Source: Henricia sp. BOLD:AAB3569
Lineage: Eukaryota > Echinodermata > Asteroidea > Spinulosida > Echinasteridae
Direction: 5' to 3'
Length of the DNA stretch: 64,000 nt
Assembly: GCA_037783545.1 (NCBI GenBank)
Contig: JBBELK010000105.1
Coordinates: 806,001 to 870,000 of the forward strand
Positions within the stretch are counted from its first letter, which is position 1, and each line of letters opens with the position of its first letter. Both the position numbers and the translations under genes were made by a program. This document shows positions 1-12,300 of this stretch, in pieces. The notes beneath the pieces are model-generated. The model was given only the letters and a program-made list of their open reading frames with translations, searched no databases and was not told the origin of the DNA.

Positions 1-165
1 TAAAAATGCCTTCAAACCATATTTTTATGAATTGTATTTTATGTAATCACTCTTTGAAATAGAAGGCATTTAAAGAATATGTCCTGAATTTACAAAATAC
101 AACATTTTACAAGATGTCTGATGTAACGGGGACAGAAAAAGTGGACCCCAAATTTATAGAATAAC
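1..165 (-). repeat. Dispersed repeat copy, cut by the left window edge
   Basis: The first 165 bases reappear in reverse orientation at about 21270-21440, including the AAATGCCTTCAAACCATATTT and GACCCCAAATTTATAGAAT stretches. The longer copy has the TATAAATTTGGGGTCCA motif at both ends in opposite sense, as in a terminal-inverted-repeat element. Confidence 0.7.
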
Positions 166-178
166 TCAGAAAGTCAAG

Positions 179-429
179 ACCTGGGGCCAATTTCATAAAG
201 CTGTTTATTAGCAGAAAAATTTGCTTAATCCAAAATTTGTTTGCTTTATAAAAATGGGTTAATAGTAAAAATTATATCTCAACTTGTATTTTTAGCAAGA
301 ATAGCAGAACACCAGTCAATTGTAATACACATCACATAAGATTTTGACTGCTAACCATTTTTATAAAGCAAACAAATTTTGGATTAAGCATTTGGTTTTG
401 CTTAACAGCTTTATGAAATTGGCCCCAGG
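179..429. mobile_element. Foldback/MITE, CCTGGGGCCAATTTCATAAAG termini
   Basis: The left end ACCTGGGGCCAATTTCATAA is mirrored by TTATGAAATTGGCCCCAGGT at the right, and inner segments (TTTGCTTAATCCAAAATTTG and its complement) pair too. There is no coding capacity. A related element with GGGGCCAATTTCATAGAGCT ends lies at 57510-57793. Confidence 0.75.
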
Positions 430-540
430 TCAAGCATCACAAATACTGACTCTTGAGAGTCATTTCTACATTAAGTTGTATGAATCTTCTCACCAAATGA
501 TCATACTTTGCAACACTCCGAGTTAACCGCTCTGTGACTA

Positions 541-870
541 TTTACATTGCTAGAACTCAATATTTTTCTCTCATCCCAAGTTTGGTTGTTTCATTTTAAT
601 GGTGGTGAGGCATATACCAGATGTTGTGTTCTTTACTTTGCCCAGTTGCGCCACCATGCAACACGAGAGAAGAATTGGGTCTATAGGGAAAACCTGAGGG
701 AGTACACCAACTGTGCCTCAGCTGGTAGAGCCTAGTGAGTCAGAGGTCTCGGGTTCGAATCCCGATAAGGCCCTTACGATTTTTCTCTCATTCCAAGTTT
801 GGTTGTTTCATTTCAATGGTGATCAGGCACCATACCAGATGTTGTGTTCATCTCAATATTAAGACAGACT
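541..870 (+). mobile_element. tRNA-derived SINE, B-box copy
   Basis: Contains a tRNA-like stretch with CTCAGCTGGTAGAGC followed by GGGTTCGAATCCCGATAAGG, flanked by ctctcatcccaagtttggttg modules. The same composite recurs at 7418-7606, 11300-11690, 23500-23880, 29340-29450 and 40950-41470, so it is a dispersed SINE family and not a working tRNA gene. Confidence 0.7.
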
Positions 871-1234
871 AGAGTAACTTTGAAAGTAAAATCTTAATAA
901 CTCAAACTTGGAGGCCTCAAAACCTTGTTTAGCTTAAACCAAAAATATGCCCAACAAAGGTCTAACAAGTTCTAAAAACTCTGCTTAACTCAGCATAAGC
1001 TTAGTTGCCTTCAGACTTGACTTAGCAAGATTTCAATCTGCTTACGTGCGGTCAGATATGCTGTAATGCCGACCGCCCGGTGAGAATTGTTGAACAAAAA
1101 TCGCCTGCAATCATGCAAAAGAAATGAAAAGGCACATCAGTATTATATTAGTATTAGAAAGATTACTCTCTGGTGGGAGTAACAATGATTTACATCAAAA
1201 AGAGGCAACAAAATTATTCTCAAACTGCCATGTT

Positions 1235-1655
1235 GGTCTTTCCACACTAAGGGGGAATTTTGGCAACACAGACCATATTTTCAAGGAAATACCTTTGTCT
1301 GGTCTCAAAATAAAAGAAACAGGTTTCAGTTGTTCTGAAGAGATAACTTAGGCCCAAAAAGAGTTACAAATAGTGTGGCCTTTCTAAAAACCTTGTGTAC
1401 AAATTTCCAATATACGCACATAACCAGGACAGACACTTGTGTTACATTTTAGGCCGTCCCGGTATATTGGAAATTTTTACAATGGGTTTTTAGAAAGGCA
1501 TGTACGTTGTCACACTATTTGTAACCCTTTTTGGGCCTGGTTTATATCTTCAGAACAACTGAAACATACTTCTTTTATTTTGAGACCAGACAAAGGTATT
1601 TCCTTGAAAATATGGTCTGTGTTGCCAAAAATGCCCCCTTTACTGTGGAAAGACT
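1235..1655. mobile_element. 420-bp foldback element (two about 200-bp arms)
   Basis: The left arm GGTCTTTCCACACTAAGGGG through ACCTTTGTCTGGTCTCAAAA is mirrored in the right arm, which ends ACTGTGGAAAGACTC. Single arms of the same family occur at 5393-5625, 10030-10265 and 44745-44965. No protein is encoded. Confidence 0.75.
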
Positions 1656-1803
1656 CACTTGAGGGTTGGCTTATGAGATGTCTTCAAAGGTGGTACAAGC
1701 AAGGTAAAGTGACTTATGACAGTGAAGTGACTCGACTTGTGACTGTGCCAATGACCAACGATTCAGCTAGTTGTTGATAGAGACTGCAGGGGAGTTTTCT
1801 TAC

Positions 1804-3374
1804 CATTTAGTACCTGGGTGTGGTCTGAAGAGTGCCATGATTGGGTTGAAGAGGCCCAGAAATGTAGCGATGATTCCACACACTGCATGGGCCATGGCCA
1901 CCTTATTCTAGGAATAAGAAAAAGGAATATTTTATTTCATTGAGACTGTGGACTAGCGAACAAAGGATGTCCACACTTGGTGGGAGAAGTTAACATTATG
2001 TGGACTAGCACACGTCCACAGTCGGGTTGTCCAAGCTTGAAAAATAGGGTTATGGGGGCGGGTAGGTTAAGGGTTTAAATAGGGTATAGGTAACAGTTTA
2101 GGAGAGAACTGTTTTGATTTTGGTATAATTTTGTTTTTCATTTTGAAGTTTTCTTAACTACACGAGAATAAAGGAATGTCCACAGTTGGTATGGAATGTA
2201 CTGTGTGTGTATACAGCCATATTCCCAGGGCAGGTCTATATAGTTTACAGGAGGCCGCCCCTTCTTGGAGAACATTTGGCTCATGAAAACTGTGTACAAT
2301 CTATAACCATGTAAATAAGAGGCCACGGGGACTTTCCATAACATAATAGATACATTGCAACAATGAAGAACAAAGCATTGGGACCTAAAGTTTCGACTGT
2401 ATGTAACAAAAATTATTTTCTTCTGGTGAGGCATCTGAGTCCGCATGCAGCTTTGATCATAGCAGCTAGTCTTTTAAAAAAAAAAAAAAAAAAAAGCACA
2501 AAATTTGCTTTTTACAGACGATTATCAACTTACATTTGTATCAATAAAACCGTCAACGTAGACGAATATCAGTATAAAGCCGAGAATGAAGAAAACAGCA
2601 CAAGTCTGCATGCAAGTACGGTGAATCTGAAGAAATGGACACAATGTCAAATACAGATTCAACATATTAACAACAGAGAGTGGACTCAAAGTTTTACTTG
2701 GACATGCAAGTACTCGTACTCGTATGTTGAAGTACTCGGCACTCTGACAAAAATACTCGGGCCTAAATGATACTTGACTATCTCAGTACTCGACAGTACT
2801 TGGTACTCGGATAATAGTACTCAACAACAACAATGTAAAACTAAAAGAACTGTTTGAAAAAAAAGAGCAAAAAAAAGTAACATCAAAATACAGTTAAACC
2901 TCTCCTGCCTATTAAAACAGGTGAAACTGTCAATGCAATTACACCAGTAATATCAGTGTGCCTCATAGCTAGGCTGGTTGAGCATCTAACCGGCGAACGA
3001 GAGGGCTTGGGTTTGAATCCCACTGAGGACAGGGATAAAGGAAGTAAAAGAGGAGGCAGAGGGCGACGGGAAGGGTGTAAAGACTCAGGTTTACTCACCA
3101 CGAACAAGACTTTGTTGCCTAGTGGAGCATCTGCCCAGTGTGTGAGAGGGCGTGGGTTAAAATCCCAATGGGAACAAGGGACAAAGAAAGGAAAAGAGGG
3201 GGAGGGGAAGGGGAGGAGGAGGGGGCCGGAAGGGGTGTAAAAACTCAGGTTGACTCACCATGAACCAGACTTTCTGACCTGCAATTTTGGAGGAGGGCCA
3301 CATAGGTTTGAGGTACCGAGCCATGATAAGGCCTACGCTGGCAAAACCCATCCAGGCTATCACCATAAAAGAGG
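1804..3374 (-). CDS. Gene A cytochrome b561 core, helices 1-3
   Basis: Helix 1 exon 3259-3374 encodes SFMVIAWMGFASVGLIMARY then LKPMWPSSK and GQKVWFM. Helix 2 exon 2534-2626 opens IHRTCMQTCAVFFILGFILI. Helix 3 exon 1804-1907 contains KVAMAHAVCGIIATFLGLFN, PIMALFRPHPG, and ends in phase 2. The His residues of IHR (helix 2) and AHA (helix 3) sit where the heme-ligating His of the b561 family are expected. Gene B carries the equivalent exons with the same sizes (116, 93 and 104 nt) and phases. The helix 4 exon (in B containing FNWAHWGVGTTAH) was looked for in 1-1803 and not found, so the gene continues beyond the left edge. Confidence 0.9.
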
Positions 3375-6300
3375 CTATTACCAATAAAGAATGTGAATAA
3401 GATATAAACATTACCAGTCAACAACTGATTAAGTAAATATGATGGTTCAATTAATAATGGTTAATTCTTGTATAGCACATGTCTATTCTGCAGGATACTC
3501 ATGGCACTGTTGCCATTATTATCGCTGCCATCATTTCGCTTCAATTAGGTGGCTGCCTGGCCAAAACACACAACCTTATCAGCAGTTAGATTGTGGCATT
3601 TTCCCTACAGGGTACTCCTGGCACTGTTGCCATTACTATCGCTGCCATCAGGGAATCACCAGAACCATTTTGCTTCAACTATATAGGTGGCTGCCTGGCC
3701 AAGGCACACAACCTTATCAGCAGTTAGATTGTGGCATTCTCCCTACAGGATACTTCTGGTGCTGCTGCCATTATTACCGCTGCCATCATGGAATCACCAG
3801 AACCATTTCGCTTCAACTAGGTGGCTGTCTGGCCAACTTGCACACAACCTATTGTGGCATTTTAAAAGCTCCCCAAATAAGATTAACTGTCTTGCCCATG
3901 GACAAAGAAACCATGTTGCCACCAGTGAGATTAGAACCCACAACTTCTCGATAATGAGAAGAGCTGTGTACCCACTATAGACCAATGTAAGAAACGAACA
4001 TTTATGTTGCAATCTGACAAAGTGTAAAATAGAAATTAACAGAGTAGTATAATTAAAAAGATTCTTGTCCAGAAACTCTTAAAATAACAGTGAAAATGAA
4101 CTCACCATGGGTCTTTGCAAAAGCAACATTTCTAGCCGCTTGACTAATTATTGGTTTGAATTCCGTTAAGTCAACAGCGTCTGTAGTCAACCACTTGCTT
4201 ACATGACGATGGCCCTGAATGGTTCCTAAAGACCAGGAGGAAGCCATTAAATAGGATGTGAGAAGCCATTTTATGTTCAAACTATTAAGCAGCAAATTCA
4301 AATACCAATGCTGTTACTTATCCAGCGTGTTTCTACTGATTACGATTACTGTACAATTTCTGAAATGCTTCAAACGGTACCATTAATTATCCAGAGTTGT
4401 CAAATGGTTTTTAAAAATTACAACAATGTACTAAGTACAATGGCATAACAAGTTTTTGTTCCAGTGTTCACAATACATTTTTTGGGTTTTAAATTATGCA
4501 TCTTGTTTAGAGCTTAAAAAACTATGAATTGTAGGATAGGGCGACAAATCGTGTGTAAAAAAGGTATATTAGGGCGACCTGCTCAATAGGGCGACATTTT
4601 GGTGTCGCCCTAATATTTTTGAGTTTAAAATTAATTTTTTTAGGTCAAAAACCATTTTTTTTAGGTCGAGAACCATTTTTATAGGGACTGGAGCTGTTTC
4701 TCTTCGGTCTGCGACCATTTTTGGAAGCTTTGGGTAAAAAAATAAGGTGTCATTTTGAGTGACTCTTGCCGAAATTTCGGTGGTCTCCGGTGAGAGTCTT
4801 CCCGAAGTGTCGCCCCATTGCGGCATTCAGCGTTCTTTAAAGTACTGTTATAACTTTTTTTTAGATGTATGCCTATTGATTGTCAAAAGTGGTCAAAATT
4901 ATCTTTAAACGGTTTTGTTATATTAAAAAAGTATGTTAATACTTGCCATCAGCATTAACTTTGTCGCCAACTCCCAACAAGAGGTAGTAGCTATTTCCAC
5001 TGCTCAGGTTGTAAAACTTGTCATTATTCTCAATGCTCGATTGTCTAGTAAACGTGCAGGTTATCTCATTACCTTGAGTTTCTATTGATTCCGTCTCGAC
5101 GGCTCCCTGAAGACAAACGATATTTCAAACACATATCCTCAAAATGAGTTTTAACGCCCTGTATTGTACGGTAGCATCTTGATTGCAAGCACTTTGACAC
5201 TGTGTGCCAAACATGAGTAAAATCTGGTACTTATGAAGTGTATTCCATGTTTGTCAACATCTCAATGCGCTTTACAACTATTAGAAATCACCCAAACATC
5301 AAGATACATAGGTTGGTGGCAGTCCGTGCCACCTTCGACAGGCAAGCCTGAAACACTGGAGAAATCTCCTTCTCTTTACTAATTAATGCTCTGGGATTAC
5401 ATTTTAGGCCGTCCCGGTTTCGAGCGTATATTGGACATTTGTACATAGGCTTTTTAGAAAGGCATGTTGTCACACTATTTGTAACCCTTTTTGAGCCTAA
5501 GTTATCTCTAATTCAAAACAACTGAAACCTATTTCTTTTATTTTGAGACCAGACAAAGGTATTTTCTGGAAAATATAGTCTGTGTTGCCAAAATGCCCCC
5601 TTTACTGTGGAAATTTAAGACTCAGTTACAAAGAATCAGAGAAGAACATGTAGTATTTGGAGCACGTGTGGTTTAGTGGGTATACAGCCGTGCTCGTGAT
5701 CGAAGGTTTATGGGTTCAAGCCCCACTTGTGCCAACGTGTTTGTGTCCGTGGGCAAGACAATTAATCTCAATTGTCACAATCTAACTGCTGATAGGGTTG
5801 TGCGCCTTGTCCAGGTAGCCACCTAGTTGAAGTGAAATGGTTCTGGTGATTTCCTGATGGCAGCGGTAATAATGGCAACAGTGCCATGAGCACCCCCAAA
5901 GGGTGAACATGTGCGCTATATAAGTATCCACCATTATTACTATTATGTACTTACATCAGGGAGTGTCCTGGTGAGTGAATCGCGACCTTCGTTTTCCGAC
6001 CATAAGACCTTATCGCTTCCAGATGTGCATGCATATACGTCAGCAGGGGACTGAATCACAAGAAAAAAAGACCTTATCTCAAACAGTTATTGCAATATGT
6101 TTCATAAATAACAATTGGTATGGGATACCATGGCCAAGCGGTGTAGCATGTTGAATCCAAGACTATGGTAAATCCACAGGTCGTGGGTTCGAATCCCATA
6201 CCGGCTTGACCATGGTGCTTGTGCTCTTAGGCAATTAGGCACTTTGCCATGAATTGCCTCGCTCCACCCATGAGGAAATAGGTACCTGCGAGGGTAGAGA

Positions 6301-9300
6301 AAGCTAATGTGTTTGATTAGTCCCTGTGCGCATAAGCAGCACGGGACTGTATACTCCCCAGCAGCCAATTTCACGAAACTTTACGCAATTGCGCAAGTCC
6401 ACTTACGCCATTACTTGCGCAATAATTTATGGCGTAAGTGAACTTGCGCAATTGCGTAAAGTTTCGTGAAATTGGCTTCAGGGAGCTGAGAAGGATTAAA
6501 AGGAATGATATTACTGAGCCCAATGACCACGGGTAATAATGCCAAAAGTGCATTGAGAGATCCAGCGGATCTGTAATGTGCTATAAAAGAACTGTCTATT
6601 ATTATTATTATTATTATTTTTATTAGACCATATCAAATAGCTGCTATATCTTGTAGGGCAGTTTCATTGTTTGTTGAACACATGCAGAATTGTACATCTA
6701 AGTATCAAAAGTAACAACATGAGATGACAGCTATTTGATATGGTCTATTATACAAATAATGAATGTTTTAATTTGTGCAATGGGAGGAATATTTTCATGA
6801 GGTGAAAGATGGAATGTTCCATCCATTGAGGCGAAGAAGAGTTGAATAGAACACAATTACATCTTTCACCGAAAGATTTAGGCATACAAAGAGTCAAAAT
6901 GTCATATTACAATTAAACGATCAAAGGATGTCGATCATGAAAATATCAACTGTTGGACAAATGATCTTATACTTTACTCATTCGCTTTGCAATACTAGTA
7001 CATAAGAGTGTCATCTTTTTAAAATCTTTGCCATTTTACACACAGAAATCACCAAAAATATAACTTTAATGAAATCCTAATTTGCTCTTACCATTCCTGA
7101 ACTGGAGCCCAGTCCCACGGCAACCCAGGCAATTCCCCCTGACCTTTGACCTTTTAGGGTAAACCTGATACGCCCATTCTCAAGCTTCTGATACGTCACG
7201 TGCGACGTGCAGTCGCCTCCACAACGCGCTTCTGGTCGGAAACAGCCAATGGTCTTTCCACATTCCGATAACTGCAAATAGATGACTTTGCCATCAATAC
7301 CCAAGAATTGTCACGTAATACCTGGTAGCATGTTCATTTTTTTTAATCAGAAATTAAAGCACACCGGGCTTTTACCCAAAAAAACATCTTGGTGCGAGAG
7401 TAAATTTGTAGCATTGTTCCTCACAATGAACAGCTTGTAACATTAACTACACACATTTCCTTTGCATTGATTTTTCTATTTATATAACGCAACATCTGGT
7501 ATGGTCCATAATCACCATTGAAATGAAACAACAAAACATGGGATGAGATAAAAAAATCCTGGGGGGTGCACGTGCCCGCCCACCCCCCCCCCCCCCCCCC
7601 CCCCCACACTTTGCAATAAAATTGACTTAGCCACTGGTTTAAGACCGGTCGTTTATAGCCGCCTATCCAACTTAGCCAGTCTTGGCTTAGTCACTGGTTT
7701 AGCCCATTGGAATAAACCAGTCTAACTGAAGTACGGCTGCGCCAGCAGAAAAACACCCACACCTTAACGGAAAGTGATGCAGCCGACTATACTTGCGTGA
7801 TTTCAAGCCAAACAAACGTCCTCACAAAGCCACTTGATGATGCTTGTGTGGTGCAGTTTTTGCAGAGAAACTGACCGCGAAAGTTATCAAATAGCACTAA
7901 AAATGCTCGAATGGGCACAATGTGCATTTTGTTCGTCTGTTTTCATGCAAAATTACAAGATGTAGCGCGGTGTCCAAAAATTATAGCCTGCTCGCCACGG
8001 GCTTAAATTTTAAGACTGGTCTAACTTTAAGACAACGATATTGCAAGCGGGCTATAATTATAGACCAGTCTTAGTGGATGCCGCGTTAGCCAGCTAAGCC
8101 TATAGACCGGTCTTAGACCGCATATTGCAATCCACCCCTGGAGTAAAGTTTAGAAACATGGATTAGGAAAAAATTGGGGTGGATGAGGGAAGAATTTGGA
8201 GAAAACAATGATTTTCCGACCAATTCTCTTAAGTGCACGAATACAAAGAAACGTCCACAGTGCGTACGTAATGTACACATGTGTGCCCCCACAGAAAAAT
8301 CCTGATGCATGTTTTTTTTGTATTGCCCTGTAACTTACTGCATGATGTCTGCCGAGGGTGGTATATATGCCCTGACTATGCATGCATGTATGCACGTGGT
8401 GGAACGGGAATTAAGAGGACACCCATCTCATGTTTTCTCTCATCCTGTGTTTGGTTGACTTTATCAAGAAAATTTGGGCTTCTTCAAAGCCGAGCTCAAA
8501 CTTACGCCAGAGTCTGGAGTTGCTGGGACCGTTATAACAGAAAAATCCATTAAGTCAACAGCGTCTGTATTCAACCACCTGCTTACATGATAATGGCCCT
8601 GAATGGTTCCTAAAAACAGGAAGAAAATGTTAAATATGATGTTAGAAGCCATTATAGGGCAATTCCTGAAATTCAGATTTACATATTTCAGAAACTTGAG
8701 GGCTTGTCATGCTTCACGTATTCAAGTTGTTTGTTCTAGTTATAGCTTGGGTGAGCAGGCTTTAGGGCTACAGTGTTTAGGTTCACTTTTGCTTACCCTG
8801 GCCGGCTTATGTCCTAGTTCACTCCTGTCTATTTTTCTCTGCATTATTCAGTATTACATCGTAATTTGCGCTTTCTCTGTAACTTTTGTTTATTGTTCAC
8901 TGCATGTAATTTGTGTGTGCTTGTTTTTTTGTATGTATTGGCCGAATAAATAATAATAATAATAATAATAATATTAAACACATGTTCTTCAAGCATCCTT
9001 GATGGAAGTGTAATTCCTGAAAAATTGATTGTAATGCCATTCTCAATAAGCGAGGTACGTTAAAAAAAACCTCGGTTTCGAACGTACTCAATGAGTACGT
9101 CTAAAAGCGAGGGTTTTTTGGACTAGTATTTTGCTTGTTGAGAATGGGATCACAAAAGGATTTTCAGGAATTACACTTCCATCAAGGATGCTTAAAGAAC
9201 ATGTGTTTAATATCAAACAACTTGAATATGTGAAGCATTACAAGCCCTCAAAGTCTATGAAATGCAAATCTGAATTTATGGAATTGCCCTAAATAGGATG

Positions 9301-12300
9301 ATTACCGTACCATTTCTGAAATGCTTCAAATGGTACCATTATCAAGAGTTGTCTAATGCTTTTTAAAAATTACAACAATGTACAATGGCATAACTATATA
9401 AAGCTGTTCAAAAAAACAAAGTTTTTTCCAGTGCGCACAATACATTTTTTTTAAAATTCTGCATCCTGTTTAGAGATTAAAGTTTTTTTTTTTTTTTAGA
9501 TATATTGACTGTCAAATTTGCTCATACGTCAAAGTGGTCGGAAATTATCTTCTAAATTTTTATTTTAAAAGTCTATTAATACTTGCCATCAGCATTAACT
9601 TTGTCGCCAACTGCCAACAAGAGGTAGTAACTATTTCCACTGCTCAGGTTGTAAAACTTGTCATTATTCTCAATGCTCGATTGTCTAGTAAACGTGCACG
9701 TTATCTCATTATCTTGAGTATCTATTGAGTTTGTCTCGACGGCTCCCTGAAGAGAAAAGGTATTTCAAACAAATCATCCTCAAAATGAGTTTTAATGCCC
9801 TGTCTTGTACGGTAGCCATCTTGATTGCAAGCACTTTGACACTGTGTGCCAAACATGAGTAAAAGCTGGTTCTTATAAAGTGTATTCCATGTCTGTCAAC
9901 ATCTCAATGCGCTTTACAACTATTAGAAATCACCCGAACATCAAGATACATAGGTAACTACCTACGGCAGTCCGTGGTACCTTCGTCAGTCAAGCCTGAA
10001 ACACTGGAGAAATCTTCTTCTCTTTACAAATTATTGCTCTGGGATTACATTTTTGGCCGTCCCGGTTACGAGCGTATATTGAAAATTTGTACACAGGGTT
10101 TTTAGAAAGGCATATTATCACACTATTTGTAACCCTTTTTGAGCCTAAGTTATCTCTTCAAAACAACTAAAACTTATTTCTTTCATTTTGAGACCATGCA
10201 GACTAAGATATTTTCAGGAAAATATAGTCTGTGTTGCCAAAATTTTCCCCTTTACTGTGGAAAGACTCGGTTACAAAGAAACTTAACGTTGTAGAATCAG
10301 AAAAAAGAAAACGTAGTATGTACTTACATCAGGGAGTGTACTGGTGACTGAATCGCGACCTTCATTTTCCGACCATACGACCTTATCGCTTTTAGATGTG
10401 CATGCATATACGTCAGCAGGGGACTAAATTACAAGAAATTGCAATAACAAAAAAAGACAGTATCTCAAACAGTTATTGCAATATGTTCCATAAATAACAA
10501 CAGATGTATAGACCATATCAAATAGCTGCCATCTTGTAGGGCAGTTTCATTGTTCCTTGAGGACATACAGAATTGTACATCTAAGTATCAAAAGTAACCA
10601 CATGAGATGGCAGCTATTTGATATGGTCTATTATACAAATAATGAATGTTTTAATTCGTGCAATGGGAGGAATATTTTCATGAGGTGAAAGATGGAATGT
10701 TCCATCCAACGAGGCGAAGAAGAGTTGAATAGAAAATTTAGGCATACAAAGAGTCAAAATGTCATATTACAATTAAACGATCAAAGGATGTCGATCATGA
10801 CAATATCAACTGTTGGACAAATGATCTTACACTTTACTCATAAGAGTGACTGCATAAAAAAGTGTCATCTTTTAAAAATCTTTGCCATTTTACACACAGA
10901 AATCACCAAAAATATAACTTTAATGAAATCCTAATTTGCTCTTACCATTCCTGAACTGGACCCCAGTCCCACGGCAACCCAGGCAATTCCCCCTGAACTT
11001 TGACCTTTTAGGGTAAACCTGATACGCCCATTCTGAAGCTTCTGATACGTCACGTACGACGTGCAGTCGCCTCCACAACGCGCTTCTGGTCGGAAACAGC
11101 CAATGGTCTTTCCACATTCCGATAACTGCAAATAGATGACTTTGCTATCAATACCCAAGAATTGTCACGTAATACCTGGTCGCATGTTTATTTTTTTTAA
11201 TCAGAAAAGCACACTTTTCCCCAAAACAATCTTGGTGCGAGTTTGTAGCATTGTTCCTCACTATGAAAAGCTTTAAACATTTCCTTTGCATCGATTCTTC
11301 TATTTATAAAATGCAACATCTGGTATGGTTCCTAATCACCATTGAAATCAAACAACAAAACATGGGATGAGAGAAAAAGAATCATACGGTCCTCTTCAGA
11401 ATTTGAACCCGAAACCTCCGACTCACCAGGCAGATGCTCCACTACCTGAGATACAGTATATATGACACAGTAATGGGGTATACACCTTTGTGTTTTTCTT
11501 GTGAACCACATTTTCTCTCAGTGATACATGAGTGTGCTACTGAACAAAATAATAAAGCAATACCAAGAGGAAAAACTGAGGGAGTATACTACTGTGCCTC
11601 ATAGCTCAGCTGGTAGAACATCTGCCCAGTGGGTCAGAGGTCTCGGGTTCGATCGAATCCCAATGAGGCCTTTCTAATGTGTTCCCTCATCCTGTATTTA
11701 TCAAGAACGTTTTGGCTTCTTCAAAGCCGAGCTTAAACTTACGCCAGAGTCTGGAGTTGAGTCACTAACAGTTGGGACTTGAGTCACTAATGGCGGCGGT
11801 TCCGTGGCAACAGGAAAATCCTGTTGTAATTGATAGGATTCAGATGATGACCAAGCACCTATATGTCCAGAACCCTCAATCCTTCCTGATAACAAAAAAA
11901 ATCAAGACAACGGAGATTTTGACAGGTGCAGCTCCCAAACCAAGTATCTTGTCTAGGTGGAAGACAAGTGCAAATCAGCTAGCGGGCCGTGAAATGAAGT
12001 TCAATAAATGTATTACGATGTGCAGCACACATGAACATATAGTCAAATGAAATATGCATCATAGAAATGTAATGGCTAATAATTAATAATGCATTTGAAT
12101 AATCAGTCAATGCTTACCCCAGTTGACGACACTACCGCCAACTGCCAACAAGACGTAATATGTGCTGGCCCCACTGATGTCATAGAACTTGTCGTAGCCC
12201 GTAGCATTTGGTTGTCTGAGAAACGTACATGTGACCATTTTGTCATCCGAGCAGAACGATTCGAGCATGATTGCATCCTGTATCAGAACAGATGGTAGCA

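Noticed and set aside
8464..8505. Extension of the gene A module 3 linker as SLSSALKKPKFS
   Set aside because: It lies past a consensus GTAAGT donor and the same tail follows the donor in module 2, consistent with intron sequence.
11597..11672. Functional tRNA gene from CTCAGCTGGTAGAAC ... GGGTTCGATCGAATCCC
   Set aside because: The T arm carries an inserted tetranucleotide and the unit is one of many dispersed SINE copies.
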